From DAOTTI01 sp034437795 (GTDB taxonomy: Bacteria; Chloroflexota; UBA11872; UBA12225), in contig DAOTTI010000077.1 in assembly GCA_034437795.1 (NCBI GenBank), forward strand, positions 1 to 8,098: a DNA stretch of 8,098 nt, read 5' to 3'. The first letter of the stretch is position 1. Each line of letters starts with the position of its first letter. The notes beneath the pieces were generated by a model. The model saw only the letters and a program-made list of their open reading frames with translations, had not been told where the DNA came from and did not search any database. This document shows, piece by piece, positions 1 to 6,051 of this stretch. The position numbers and the translations under genes are program-made.

Positions 1-1
1 C

Positions 2-250
2 CCAGCGGGCGCGCGGCCCGACCTCAGCCCGTCGCTGGCGCGCCGCGCCGCCGCCTATAGCCAGCCGCCCGAGGCCATGCGCCGCCTGGTCACCAATCGC
101 CAGGACCAGCCGGAGCCACCTTCCGGCCGGCGACCGGTGGTGACCGAGGATGGGCGCGTACTTACCCGCCATGAGCGCCGGCGCCTGGAGGCGGAGGCCA
201 AGAAGCAGCGAAAGAAGGAGCTCAAGCGGAGCGGGCGCCGCGGCGCCTGA
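2..250 (+). CDS. C-terminal part of an unidentified protein, 5'-truncated by the window edge
   Basis: An open frame enters from the left edge and ends at TGA 248-250, giving 82 residues with no start codon visible. The tail is rich in Pro and Arg and ends in a strongly basic, probably helical stretch (around HERRRLEAEAKKQRKKELK). I see no domain and do not recognise it. secA often lies just before prfB in related gene orders, but the usual Cys-rich zinc tail of SecA is absent, so I do not name it. The codons are G/C-rich at third positions, as in the neighbouring genes, and the frame stops just before a promoter-like TATAAT, which supports a real gene end. Confidence is moderate for coding and nil for function. 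Confidence 0.5.
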   Translation, partial: PAGARPDLSPSLARRAAAYSQPPEAMRRLVTNRQDQPEPPSGRRPVVTEDGRVLTRHERRRLEAEAKKQRKKELKRSGRRGA

Positions 251-271
251 ATGCCTGGCGCCGGCATCGTA

Positions 272-277
272 TATAAT
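272..277 (+). promoter_or_regulatory. Putative -10 box of the prfB promoter
   Basis: A perfect TATAAT lies in a short A/T-rich island of otherwise very G+C-rich DNA, 22 nt after the upstream stop codon and 45 nt before the prfB ATG. Transcription would begin near 284, leaving a leader of about 39 nt. No good -35 box is visible: the best candidate, around 247-252, matches TTGACA at only three positions and sits 19 nt away. There is no extended -10 TG. Confidence 0.5.
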
Positions 278-294
278 TTTTGGGTTGAGCTTAG

Positions 295-321
295 CATTCG
301 TCCGTTTCGTCCATTTATTCC
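295..321 (+). repeat. Three 9-nt degenerate repeats in the prfB leader
   Basis: The units CATTCGTCC, GTTTCGTCC and ATTTATTCC follow each other directly and end 1 nt before the prfB start codon. The first two contain TTCGTCC, the complement of the GGACGAA heptamer seen in the two gaps around ftsX. They occupy the place where a Shine-Dalgarno would be expected, and none is visible there. Confidence 0.45.
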
Positions 322-322
322 T

Positions 323-1439
323 ATGGCCATAGCACTTGAACACCTGAAGGCGCAGCTAAACGAGCTAGCGCAGAAAATACACCAATACCAGGTGCGTCTT
401 TGACGTCGCCGGCCAGCAGCGGGAGATCGAGCGCCTGGAGGCGCAGACGCAGCAGCCGGACTTCTGGCTCGACCAGCAGGCGGCCCAAGCCGTCCTCCGC
501 CGGCTGACGAAGCTTCGCGCGTCCACCGCCACGTGGATCGACCTCGGAAAGCAGGTCGAAGATCTCATCACCCTCCACGAGCTGGCTGAGGCCGAGGACG
601 ACCGCGCCACGCTGGCGGAGGTGGAGCGTGAGTGCGAGGCGCTCCGCCAGCGCCTGGAAGACCTGGAGTTCCAGCTCGCGCTAGGCGGCGAGTACGACGC
701 CAGCGACGCCATCCTGGCCATCCACGCCAGCGAGGGCGGCACGGAATCCCAGGACTGGGCGGCGATGCTGCTCCGCATGTACCTCCGCTGGGCGGAACGG
801 CGCGGGTACAAGACCGAGATCCTGGACCTGACCCCGGGCGAGGAGGCCGGCATCAAGAGTGCCACCGTCCAGGTCTCGGGCGACTTCGCCTACGGCTACC
901 TCAAGAGCGAGCGGGGCGGCCACCGGCTGGTCCGCATCTCGCCGTTCGACGCCGCCAAGCGCCGCCACACCTCCTTCGCCCTGGTGGAGGTCATGCCCGT
1001 GGTGGAGCAGGACGTAGATGTGGAGATCCGGCCGGAAGACGTGGAGATGGACGTCTACCGCGCTTCCGGCGCCGGCGGGCAGCACGTGAATAAGACCTCG
1101 TCCGCCGTGCGCCTGACGCACAAGCCGACGGGGATCGTCGTCACCTGCCAGAACGAGCGGTCGCAGGCCCAGAACCGGGAGGTGGCGATGCGCATCCTGC
1201 GCTCCAGGCTCCTGGAGCGCCGCCTGGCGGAGCTCGAGGCCGAGCGCCGGCGCCTAAAGGGCGAGCACGTTGGCGCCGGCTTTGGCAGCTCCATCCGGTC
1301 GTACGTCCTGCACCCCTACACCCTGGTCAAGGACGCGCGCACCGGCTACGAAACCAGCAACACCCAGGCGGTGCTGGACGGCGAGCTGGACGACTTCATG
1401 CGCGCCTGGCTCCGCAGCCAGATCGGCACGTCCAACTAA
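323..1439 (+). CDS. prfB: Peptide chain release factor 2 (RF2), expressed by +1 programmed frameshift
   Basis: RF2 ends translation at UGA and UAA by binding the stop codon in the ribosomal A site and hydrolysing the peptidyl-tRNA ester. ATG 323 opens a 26-codon frame that ends at UGA 401-403. Skipping T401 joins it to the frame running to TAA 1437-1439, giving 371 residues, close to the 365 of E. coli RF2. The stop-recognition tripeptide SPF is at residues 206-208 and the catalytic GGQ at 251-253, nearly the E. coli numbering. The residue aligned with E. coli Thr246 is Ala247, the common form. Residues 1-120 form the helical N-terminal domain. A gene model starting at GTG 621 would lose about 100 N-terminal residues and should not be used. 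No clear Shine-Dalgarno precedes ATG 323. ftsE follows after 70 nt, probably in the same transcript. Confidence 0.97.
390..403 (+). promoter_or_regulatory. RF2 programmed +1 frameshift site (AGGTG, 3-nt spacer, CTT TGA C)
   Basis: The Shine-Dalgarno-like AGGTG at 390-394 is followed after 3 nt by the slippery CTT (398-400) and an in-frame TGA followed by C. In E. coli prfB the internal SD-like element also ends 3 nt before CTT TGA C. When RF2 is scarce, slow termination at UGA allows tRNA-Leu to slip from CUU to UUU and translation continues in the +1 frame. The stop is codon 27 (codon 26 in E. coli). This is autoregulation of RF2 by its own concentration. Confidence 0.96.
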
Positions 1440-1509
1440 CCGCCGGCCTGCAGGCAGCGCTATCATTCCGTGGCGACGCCGTGAGGTGGTGGTCAGGTGG
1501 TGATCACCA

Positions 1510-2187
1510 ATGATCGTTCTCCACCAGGTCTGCAAGTGCTATCCCAACGGCGTGCAGGCCCTCACCGACGTCAATCTGCAGATCCCCGAGCGCGACTTCG
1601 TCTTCCTGGTGGGTCCCAGCGGCGCCGGTAAGAGCACGTTCATTCGCCTGCTGATCCGGGAGGAACTTCCCACCAGCGGGCGCGTTTTTGTTGATGGGCA
1701 GGACCTGGCCCGGCTCAAGCGCCGCGACATCCCTCACCTGCGCCGGAAGGTCAGCGTCATCTTTCAGGACTTCAAGCTGCTGCCGCAGAAAACGGTGTTC
1801 GAGAACGTCGCCTTCGCCCTGGAGGTGTCCGGCTACTCGCGTGACCAGATCCGGCGCCTGGTGCCGGAAACGCTCGACCTGGTTGGCCTGGGGGCGCACG
1901 CCGATCGCTATCCCAGCCACCTCTCGGGGGGCGAGCAGCAACGGGTCGCCATCGCCCGCGCCATCGTCCGGCGGCCGCTGGTGCTGGTAGCCGACGAGCC
2001 GACCGGTAATCTGGACCCCGAGACGGCCGCCCAGACGGTCCAGCTCCTGGTCCGCATCAACGCTCTGGGCACGACCATCGTCTTCGCCACGCACAATAGC
2101 GAGTTGGTGAACACGCTGCGCCGGCGCGTGGTGGCGCTGGAGGCCGGGCGCATCGTCCGCGATCAGATGAACGCCGGCTACGAGTAG
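1510..2187 (+). CDS. ftsE: Cell-division ABC transporter ATPase FtsE
   Basis: FtsE is the cytoplasmic ATPase of the FtsEX complex, which does not transport a solute but signals across the membrane to cell-wall hydrolases at the septum. The 225 residues match the usual FtsE length (about 222). Visible motifs are Walker A GPSGAGKST at 35-43, Q-loop Gln86 in FQDFKLLP, signature LSGGEQQR at 138-145, Walker B VLVADEP at 158-164, a normal D-loop TGNLDPE at 165-171, and the H-loop His195. ATG 1510 is preceded by AGGTGG at 1495-1500, a 9-nt spacing. ftsX follows only after 280 nt, although these two genes are usually adjacent or overlapping. The family assignment is firm; a second FtsE-type gene lies downstream. 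Confidence 0.96.
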   Translation: MIVLHQVCKCYPNGVQALTDVNLQIPERDFVFLVGPSGAGKSTFIRLLIREELPTSGRVFVDGQDLARLKRRDIPHLRRKVSVIFQDFKLLPQKTVFENVAFALEVSGYSRDQIRRLVPETLDLVGLGAHADRYPSHLSGGEQQRVAIARAIVRRPLVLVADEPTGNLDPETAAQTVQLLVRINALGTTIVFATHNSELVNTLRRRVVALEAGRIVRDQMNAGYE

Positions 2188-2278
2188 CACGCCGGTCCAG
2201 TGCTCGATGTCGGGGTGGGCAGCCGAAGGAAGGACGCGTATTCATCTTTCCCGCTCCGCCCTTTGCCTTGCTCGTCCC

Positions 2279-2302
2279 GCGCCGGCACTCCCTGGCCGGC
2301 GC
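2279..2302 (+). repeat. Perfect 8-bp inverted repeat in the ftsE-ftsX gap
   Basis: GCGCCGGC (2279-2286) pairs with GCCGGCGC (2295-2302) across an 8-nt loop. All pairs are G-C, so the RNA hairpin would be stable. No run of T follows. It could slow or process the ftsE-ftsX transcript, or be chance in high-G+C DNA. Confidence 0.4.
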
Positions 2303-2384
2303 TCTGGCCGGCCCGCAGGCGCGGCATCTCGCGTCTCTCGCCCGTTGTTCTTCACAGCCCTGGTACCCATGATCCCGCCCGCCT

Positions 2385-2405
2385 GGACGAAGGACGACGG
2401 ACGCA
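2385..2405 (+). repeat. Three tandem degenerate heptamers (GGACGAA type)
   Basis: The units GGACGAA, GGACGAC and GGACGCA lie head to tail and are followed by GG. The same heptamer occurs near 3376 and, as its complement, near 297 and 3418, always between genes. This resembles the short tandem heptamer repeats known from some cyanobacterial genomes, though no homology is claimed. Confidence 0.55.
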
Positions 2406-2450
2406 GGTCTTGGCGCCGGTCCCCCGTCACCCGTCGGCCCGCTACGTCGT

Positions 2451-2459
2451 GGAGGGAGG
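2451..2459 (+). promoter_or_regulatory. Strong Shine-Dalgarno that fixes the GTG start of ftsX
   Basis: The purine run GGAGGGAGG ends 8 nt before GTG 2468. An in-frame TGA at 2462-2464 rules out any start further upstream, so the GTG start is well supported. Confidence 0.8.
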
Positions 2460-2467
2460 CTTGACCG

Positions 2468-3370
2468 GTGCTGCGCGCCATCGCCCGCGCCGGCGAGGTC
2501 GCCCGCTACGCCGCCACATCGGCGCTCGTCAACTTCTGGCGCCACCGGACCATGAGCGCGGCCGCCGTGCTCTCGGCCGTGGTCATGCTGCTCTTGCTCA
2601 ATGCCTTCCTGATCCTGGTCAGTAACCTGAACACGGCGATGCAGGCCCTGGAGCAGAAGGTCAACGTCATCGCCTATCTGAAGGACGATGCCAGTGCCGC
2701 CGACGCGCAGCGCCTCGTCGAGCAGCTGCGCGCCAACCCCGAGGTGCTGGAGGTAGTCTATCTCTCCAAGGATGCCGCCATGGCGCGGCTAAAGGCCCAG
2801 CTCGCCGACCGCGCTGAGCTGCTGGACATGATCAGCGGCAACCCGCTGCCCGCCAGCGTGGAGGTGCGCCTGCGCGACCCGTCCCGCATCGCCGCCCTAG
2901 CGGCCTCGCTGCGGGGCCAGCCCGGCATTGAGGAGGTCTCGCTGCAGCAGGACGTGGTGGATAACCTGCTGCGGATCACGCGCTTCGCCCGCGCCGCCGG
3001 CTTCGTGATGGTGGCCGGGCTGGCCGCGGTCACGCTCTTCATGATCGTCAACACCATTCGCCTGGCCGTCTACGCCCGCCGCCATGAGATCGAGATCATG
3101 AAGCTCGTGGGGGCCACCGACTGGTTCATCCGCTGGCCGTTTCTCCTGGAAGGTATCCTGTACGGCCTGCTCGGGGCGCTGATCGTGGCCGCGATCGTCG
3201 GCGCCAGCTACCAGCCCATGCAGGGGCAGTTCCTGGCGCTCGTGCAGTTCCTGCCGGTGAACCTTGATCCTGTTTTTCCGTTGAAGTTATGCGGGCTCAC
3301 CACGGCCGCCGGCATCGCTATCGGCGCGGCCGGCAGCTACATCTCGGTCCGGCGGTTCCTCGATGTGTAG
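2468..3370 (+). CDS. ftsX: Cell-division membrane protein FtsX
   Basis: FtsX is the membrane partner of FtsE; its extracytoplasmic loop binds and activates a peptidoglycan hydrolase. The 300 residues show the full FtsX plan. A cytoplasmic N-terminus (1-30) contains NFWRHRTMS, followed by TM1 about 31-52 and an extracytoplasmic domain 53-172 with NVIAYLKDDAS near its start. TM2 is about 175-199. The conserved cytoplasmic stretch ARRHEIEIMKLVGATDWFIR (203-222) follows, then TM3 about 225-247 and TM4 about 274-294. The GTG start has a strong Shine-Dalgarno. It stands between two FtsE-type genes, so it may serve either ATPase or both. The downstream M23 peptidase is its likely periplasmic or wall-side target (inferred from gene order and the known family mechanism). 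Confidence 0.95.
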   Translation: MLRAIARAGEVARYAATSALVNFWRHRTMSAAAVLSAVVMLLLLNAFLILVSNLNTAMQALEQKVNVIAYLKDDASAADAQRLVEQLRANPEVLEVVYLSKDAAMARLKAQLADRAELLDMISGNPLPASVEVRLRDPSRIAALAASLRGQPGIEEVSLQQDVVDNLLRITRFARAAGFVMVAGLAAVTLFMIVNTIRLAVYARRHEIEIMKLVGATDWFIRWPFLLEGILYGLLGALIVAAIVGASYQPMQGQFLALVQFLPVNLDPVFPLKLCGLTTAAGIAIGAAGSYISVRRFLDV

Positions 3371-3611
3371 ACGGAGGACGAATGACGAAGAGCGGATCGC
3401 TCCCGAGGACGGTCCACTTTATCCTTCGTCCTTTGTCCCCAGCCGCTCTTCGCTGTGCGTCCCTTCGCTCTTCCCCGCAGCCAGCCGGGCATATTCACGG
3501 CCAGCGACGATTCTCCGCACCCGCTGGGAGAGCGGGAGCCCGCGCAGCGGGCGACGGTGATGGCGCCGCGCAGGAATAAGCCAGGCCGGGCTACCCCGCA
3601 GGCCATGATCC
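3371..3611 (+). other. 241-nt repeat-rich gap between ftsX and the second ftsE
   Basis: No credible gene is seen. The gap holds opposed heptamer repeats (3376-3389 and 3418-3438), a 10-bp perfect inverted repeat (3386-3395 with 3443-3452) and two copies of CGCTCTTC (3444-3451 and 3466-3473). Just before the next gene, ATGATC is repeated at 3605-3610 and 3612-3617. A promoter for the second ftsE cannot be recognised. Confidence 0.6.
3376..3438 (+). repeat. Opposed heptamer repeats able to form an imperfect 15-bp stem
   Basis: GGACGAATGACGAAG (3376-3390) faces CTTCGTCCTTTGTCC (3424-3438). Thirteen of 15 positions pair as Watson-Crick, one more is G-U in RNA, and one is a mismatch. The loop is 33 nt. 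The right arm extends left by another unit, TTTATCC (3418-3424). An alternative stem, CGAAGAGCGG (3386-3395) with CCGCTCTTCG (3443-3452), is perfect over 10 bp and excludes part of the first, so the RNA could switch between two folds. Confidence 0.55.
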
Positions 3612-4439
3612 ATGATCGTGCTTCGGAATGTGACCAAGGTCTACGGCACGGGTAAGGCCGCCCTATCCGGCGTGACGCTGGCGGTGCCCAGACATGACTT
3701 CGTCTACCTGGTGGGACCGAACGGGGCGGGGAAGAGCACGCTACTGAAGCTGCTCATCCGCGCCGAGGTGGCTACGTCCGGCGTGGTGATCGTGGCCGGC
3801 CACGACCTGCAGCACCTTCCCGAGCGCCACGTGCCCGCCTTTCGCCAGCAGATTGGCATCGTCTTCCAGGACATCCGGCTCTTTCCCGACAAGACGGTGT
3901 ACGAGAATGTGGCCTTTAGCCTGCAGGTCAGCGGCCGGCCCCGCCCGCGCAAGACCCGTGACCTGGTGATGGAGGCGCTCGACCTGGTCGGCCTGGCTGG
4001 CCACGCCCATCGCTTCCCGCGCCAGATCAGCGGAGGCGAGCAGCAGCGGGCGGCCATCGCCCGCGCCATCGTGCGCTCGCCCCAGCTCCTGATCGCCGAC
4101 GAGCCAACGGCGAACCTACCGCCGGACGCCTCCTGGCAGATTGTGCAGCTCCTGGGCGAGATCAACCGGCGCGGCGTCACCGTGGTGGTCGCCACCCATG
4201 ATCGGGACGTGGTGGACCGGACCAAGCGCCGCGTGGTGGAGCTGGCCGATGGCCGGATCGTGCGTGACCAGCGCTTCGGCACCTTTGCGCCCCCCGCACC
4301 CGTCGCCCCGCAGGTCACCACCGGTTCCAGCGCCTTCTACCCCGTGGTGCCCGCAACCGGCCCGAACGCTCTTCCGCCAGCGCCGGGTCGTCCCGGCCAT
4401 CTGGTGGCCCATCTTACTCCGGAGCGCCGGACGCGATGA
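3612..4439 (+). CDS. Second FtsE-type ABC ATPase with altered D-loop and Pro-rich C-terminal tail
   Basis: The 275-residue protein is collinear with FtsE over its first ~221 residues. It has Walker A GPNGAGKST 35-43, Q-loop Gln86 in FQDIRLFP, signature ISGGEQQR 139-146, Walker B LLIADEP 159-165 and H-loop His196. It also keeps FtsE-like phrases such as DFVYLVGP and KTVYENVAF. Two things differ. The D-loop reads TANLPPD (166-172), with Pro170 where FtsE has Asp, a residue that normally contacts the partner's ATP site. A Pro/Ala-rich tail of about 54 residues (222-275) has no match in ordinary FtsE. An in-frame TGA at 3606-3608 prevents an earlier start; the Shine-Dalgarno is weak. Its stop overlaps the ATG of the M23 peptidase gene by ATGA, so the two are probably translationally coupled. 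It could pair with FtsE, replace it on FtsX, or be a regulatory, less active subunit (inference). Confidence 0.93.
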   Translation: MIVLRNVTKVYGTGKAALSGVTLAVPRHDFVYLVGPNGAGKSTLLKLLIRAEVATSGVVIVAGHDLQHLPERHVPAFRQQIGIVFQDIRLFPDKTVYENVAFSLQVSGRPRPRKTRDLVMEALDLVGLAGHAHRFPRQISGGEQQRAAIARAIVRSPQLLIADEPTANLPPDASWQIVQLLGEINRRGVTVVVATHDRDVVDRTKRRVVELADGRIVRDQRFGTFAPPAPVAPQVTTGSSAFYPVVPATGPNALPPAPGRPGHLVAHLTPERRTR

Positions 4440-5914
4440 GCCGCCTGGCGCGCCGCCTGCCCTCAGGTGCAGGCCACCGGCGAGCCCGGATGGCGCGCCG
4501 GCTCGGCTTGCCGCGGGCGGGCGCGGTGATCGGTGCCGCGTTCAGCGCCGCGCTGATCGTCACGGCGTCGTGGCTCCACCCCGTCCCCGCCCACGCCGAC
4601 CCCATCGCCAATCTCCAGAAACGCTACCAGGAGGCGATCGGCCAGGCCCAGCGCAAGCTGGAAGAGTGGAACGCGCGGCGCCAGCAGCAGGAGGCCGTCG
4701 TCAAGCAGCTCCGCGGGGCCACCAGCAGCTACGCCGCCGAGCTGCGGCGCATCGACGCGGAGCTGCTGCAGACGGCGAACCGGCTGCGCCAAGCCGAGGC
4801 CGATCTGGCGCGGATCGAGGCGGAGATCCAGGACCTGGAGCGGCAGATGGCCGAGAAGCAGGCGGCCGTCGAGCAGCGGGCCAGGGCTTACAGCACGCGC
4901 CTGCGGGGGCTGTACAAGTTCACCCGCACCTCGCCCCTCGAGCAGCTGCTGGCCGCGCGTGACTTCAGCGACGCCCTTCGCCGGATCACCATGATGCAGG
5001 CGGTGGCGCAGGTCGACCGCCAGCTCCTGGGGCAGCTCCGTAACGAGCACCGTGCCCTGGTCGAGGCGCGGGCGGGGCTGGCGCAGCGGCAGGCGGAGGC
5101 CACCGCCCTCCATGACGAGATCAAACGCCAGCGCCAGACGCTCGAGGCCAGGCGAGCCGAGCAGAGCACGCTCGTCGCCCGCGCCCAGGAGCAGCAGCGC
5201 CTGGCGGAGGCGGCCCTAGATGAGTTCGAGCGCCAGCGCCAGGAGCAGGCGGCGCAGATTGGCGCCCTGCAGGCGCAGATGCAGCGGGAGCTGGCCGAGC
5301 TGGAGCGCCAGCGCCAGGAGGAGCTGCGCCGCCAGGAGGAGCTCCGCAGGCAGGAGGAAGCGCGGCGGGCGGCGGCCCAGGCCACCGCGGCCGCACGGGC
5401 CAGCGTGCGGAGCGACGGCCGGGCGGCCAGCGGGGGCGCCAGCGGGCCGTCTCTGTCGCTCCCGCTCCCCGGCAGCATCAACACCAGCGCGCTCCAGCAG
5501 TCATCCGCACGGCTGATGTGGCCCGTCGCCAACCCCGTGGTGACCACCGAGTTCGGCGAGTCCACCTTCGCCCAGCGCTTCCACACCGGGATCGACCTCG
5601 CCCAGCGCCCCGGCACCCCCGTCCTGGCGGCGGACGACGGCATCGTGCTCAAGAGCGAGCTGGCCGTGCCCGGCAAGCCAGCCCTCTCCTACGGCATGAT
5701 GGTCGTGATCGCCCACGATACGCGGCTGGCTACCCTCTACGCGCACCTGGACGACGGCAAGCTGCGGCCGGTGGTCAAGCCGGGCGACCGTGTCAAGCGG
5801 GGCCAGATCATCGGCTACATCGGGATGACGGGGATCACCAGCGGGCCGCACCTGCACTTCGAGGTGCTCATCTCCAATGAGCCCCAGAACCCGCGCTTCT
5901 ACCTCCCCAGGTAG
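4436..5914 (+). CDS. Secreted coiled-coil M23 peptidase, EnvC-like murein hydrolase or hydrolase activator
   Basis: The 492 residues form a basic N-terminus with a hydrophobic segment (about 28-47) and probable signal-peptidase site after AHA (52-54). Long Gln/Arg/Glu-rich coiled coils follow (about 57-315), then a Ser/Gly/Ala linker and a C-terminal LytM/M23 domain (about 361-492). The M23 ligands and catalytic residues are all present: His383 and Asp387 in HTGID, His437 in LYAHL, and His472 and His474 in PHLHF. E. coli EnvC has the same architecture but a degenerate LytM domain and only activates amidases, so this protein may itself cut peptide cross-links. Met19 is a possible alternative start giving a more usual signal peptide, but ATG 4436 overlaps the preceding stop. 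Position after ftsE-ftsX suggests control by FtsEX through the coiled coil, as for EnvC, PcsB and CwlO. Confidence 0.93.
   Translation: MSRLARRLPSGAGHRRARMARRLGLPRAGAVIGAAFSAALIVTASWLHPVPAHADPIANLQKRYQEAIGQAQRKLEEWNARRQQQEAVVKQLRGATSSYAAELRRIDAELLQTANRLRQAEADLARIEAEIQDLERQMAEKQAAVEQRARAYSTRLRGLYKFTRTSPLEQLLAARDFSDALRRITMMQAVAQVDRQLLGQLRNEHRALVEARAGLAQRQAEATALHDEIKRQRQTLEARRAEQSTLVARAQEQQRLAEAALDEFERQRQEQAAQIGALQAQMQRELAELERQRQEELRRQEELRRQEEARRAAAQATAAARASVRSDGRAASGGASGPSLSLPLPGSINTSALQQSSARLMWPVANPVVTTEFGESTFAQRFHTGIDLAQRPGTPVLAADDGIVLKSELAVPGKPALSYGMMVVIAHDTRLATLYAHLDDGKLRPVVKPGDRVKRGQIIGYIGMTGITSGPHLHFEVLISNEPQNPRFYLPR
5312..5365 (+). repeat. Three 18-bp repeats inside the coiled coil
   Basis: The DNA codes for RQEELR, RQEELR and RQEEAR (residues 293-310 of the M23 protein). 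It repeats with an 18-nt period, with mainly synonymous changes between the first two units. It lengthens the helix near the end of the coiled coil and could vary in copy number between strains. Confidence 0.6.
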
Positions 5915-5916
5915 TC

Positions 5917-5943
5917 TGCGCCACCTGCGCCATCCGTGCCATC
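5917..5943 (+). repeat. Three tandem 9-nt repeats after the M23 gene
   Basis: The units TGCGCCACC, TGCGCCATC and CGTGCCATC follow each other directly, starting 2 nt after the stop codon. They differ at one or two positions. Confidence 0.5.
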
Positions 5944-5970
5944 GGTGAGGGCGCATCCGGTAAGTGCCGA

Positions 5971-6008
5971 TGGAACGGGTTGGGGCGTCTGGAACGGGTT
6001 GGGGCGTC
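5971..6008 (+). repeat. Two perfect 19-nt tandem repeats
   Basis: TGGAACGGGTTGGGGCGTC occurs at 5971-5989 and again at 5990-6008 with no mismatch and no spacer. Exact identity suggests a recent duplication by slippage. Confidence 0.9.
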
Positions 6009-6016
6009 GTTGCGTT

Positions 6017-6037
6017 CCCTCTCCCATAGGGAGAGGG
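6017..6037. repeat. 9-bp perfect hairpin CCCTCTCCC / GGGAGAGGG with a 3-nt loop
   Basis: CCCTCTCCC (6017-6025), ATA, GGGAGAGGG (6029-6037) form a tight stem, 103 nt after the M23 stop. It resembles the CCCTCTCCC...GGGAGAGGG elements dispersed between genes in many high-G+C bacteria, which are often followed by a GTGAGGG as here at 6043-6049. It could end or stabilise the upstream transcript. There is no T-run, so intrinsic termination is not shown. Confidence 0.6.
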
Positions 6038-6051
6038 CGCGTGTGAGGGCG

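Larger units (their letters stand above)
2188..2467 (+). other. 280-nt gap between ftsE and ftsX without a convincing gene
   Basis: Open frames here have no family resemblance and extend into ftsX out of frame. The gap holds a perfect 8-bp hairpin (2279-2302), a 9-nt direct repeat CTGGCCGGC (2292-2300 and 2304-2312), three heptamer repeats (2385-2405) and the ftsX ribosome binding site (2451-2459). No T-run follows the hairpin, so a Rho-independent terminator is not supported. Confidence 0.6.

Noticed and set aside
621..1439. Release-factor gene starting at GTG 621
   Set aside because: The frame is open back to the CTT TGA shift site at 398-403, and the upstream part codes for the missing RF2 N-terminal domain, so 621 is only an internal codon.
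2200..2625. ORF of 141 residues spanning the ftsE-ftsX gap
   Set aside because: It shows no family features, runs into ftsX in another frame, and its composition is that of frame-shifted high-G+C DNA.
4141..4962. 273-residue + strand ORF across the junction of the second ftsE and the M23 gene
   Set aside because: It overlaps two well-supported genes in another frame and is made of Arg/Ala/Gly/Pro-rich shadow sequence.
4888..5676. 262-residue minus-strand ORF opposite the M23 gene
   Set aside because: It is an Arg/Ser/Ala-rich antisense shadow of the coiled-coil coding region, with no motif and no ribosome site examined in its favour.
5917..6008. CRISPR array
   Set aside because: The repeats are directly adjacent, have different unit lengths and have no spacers.
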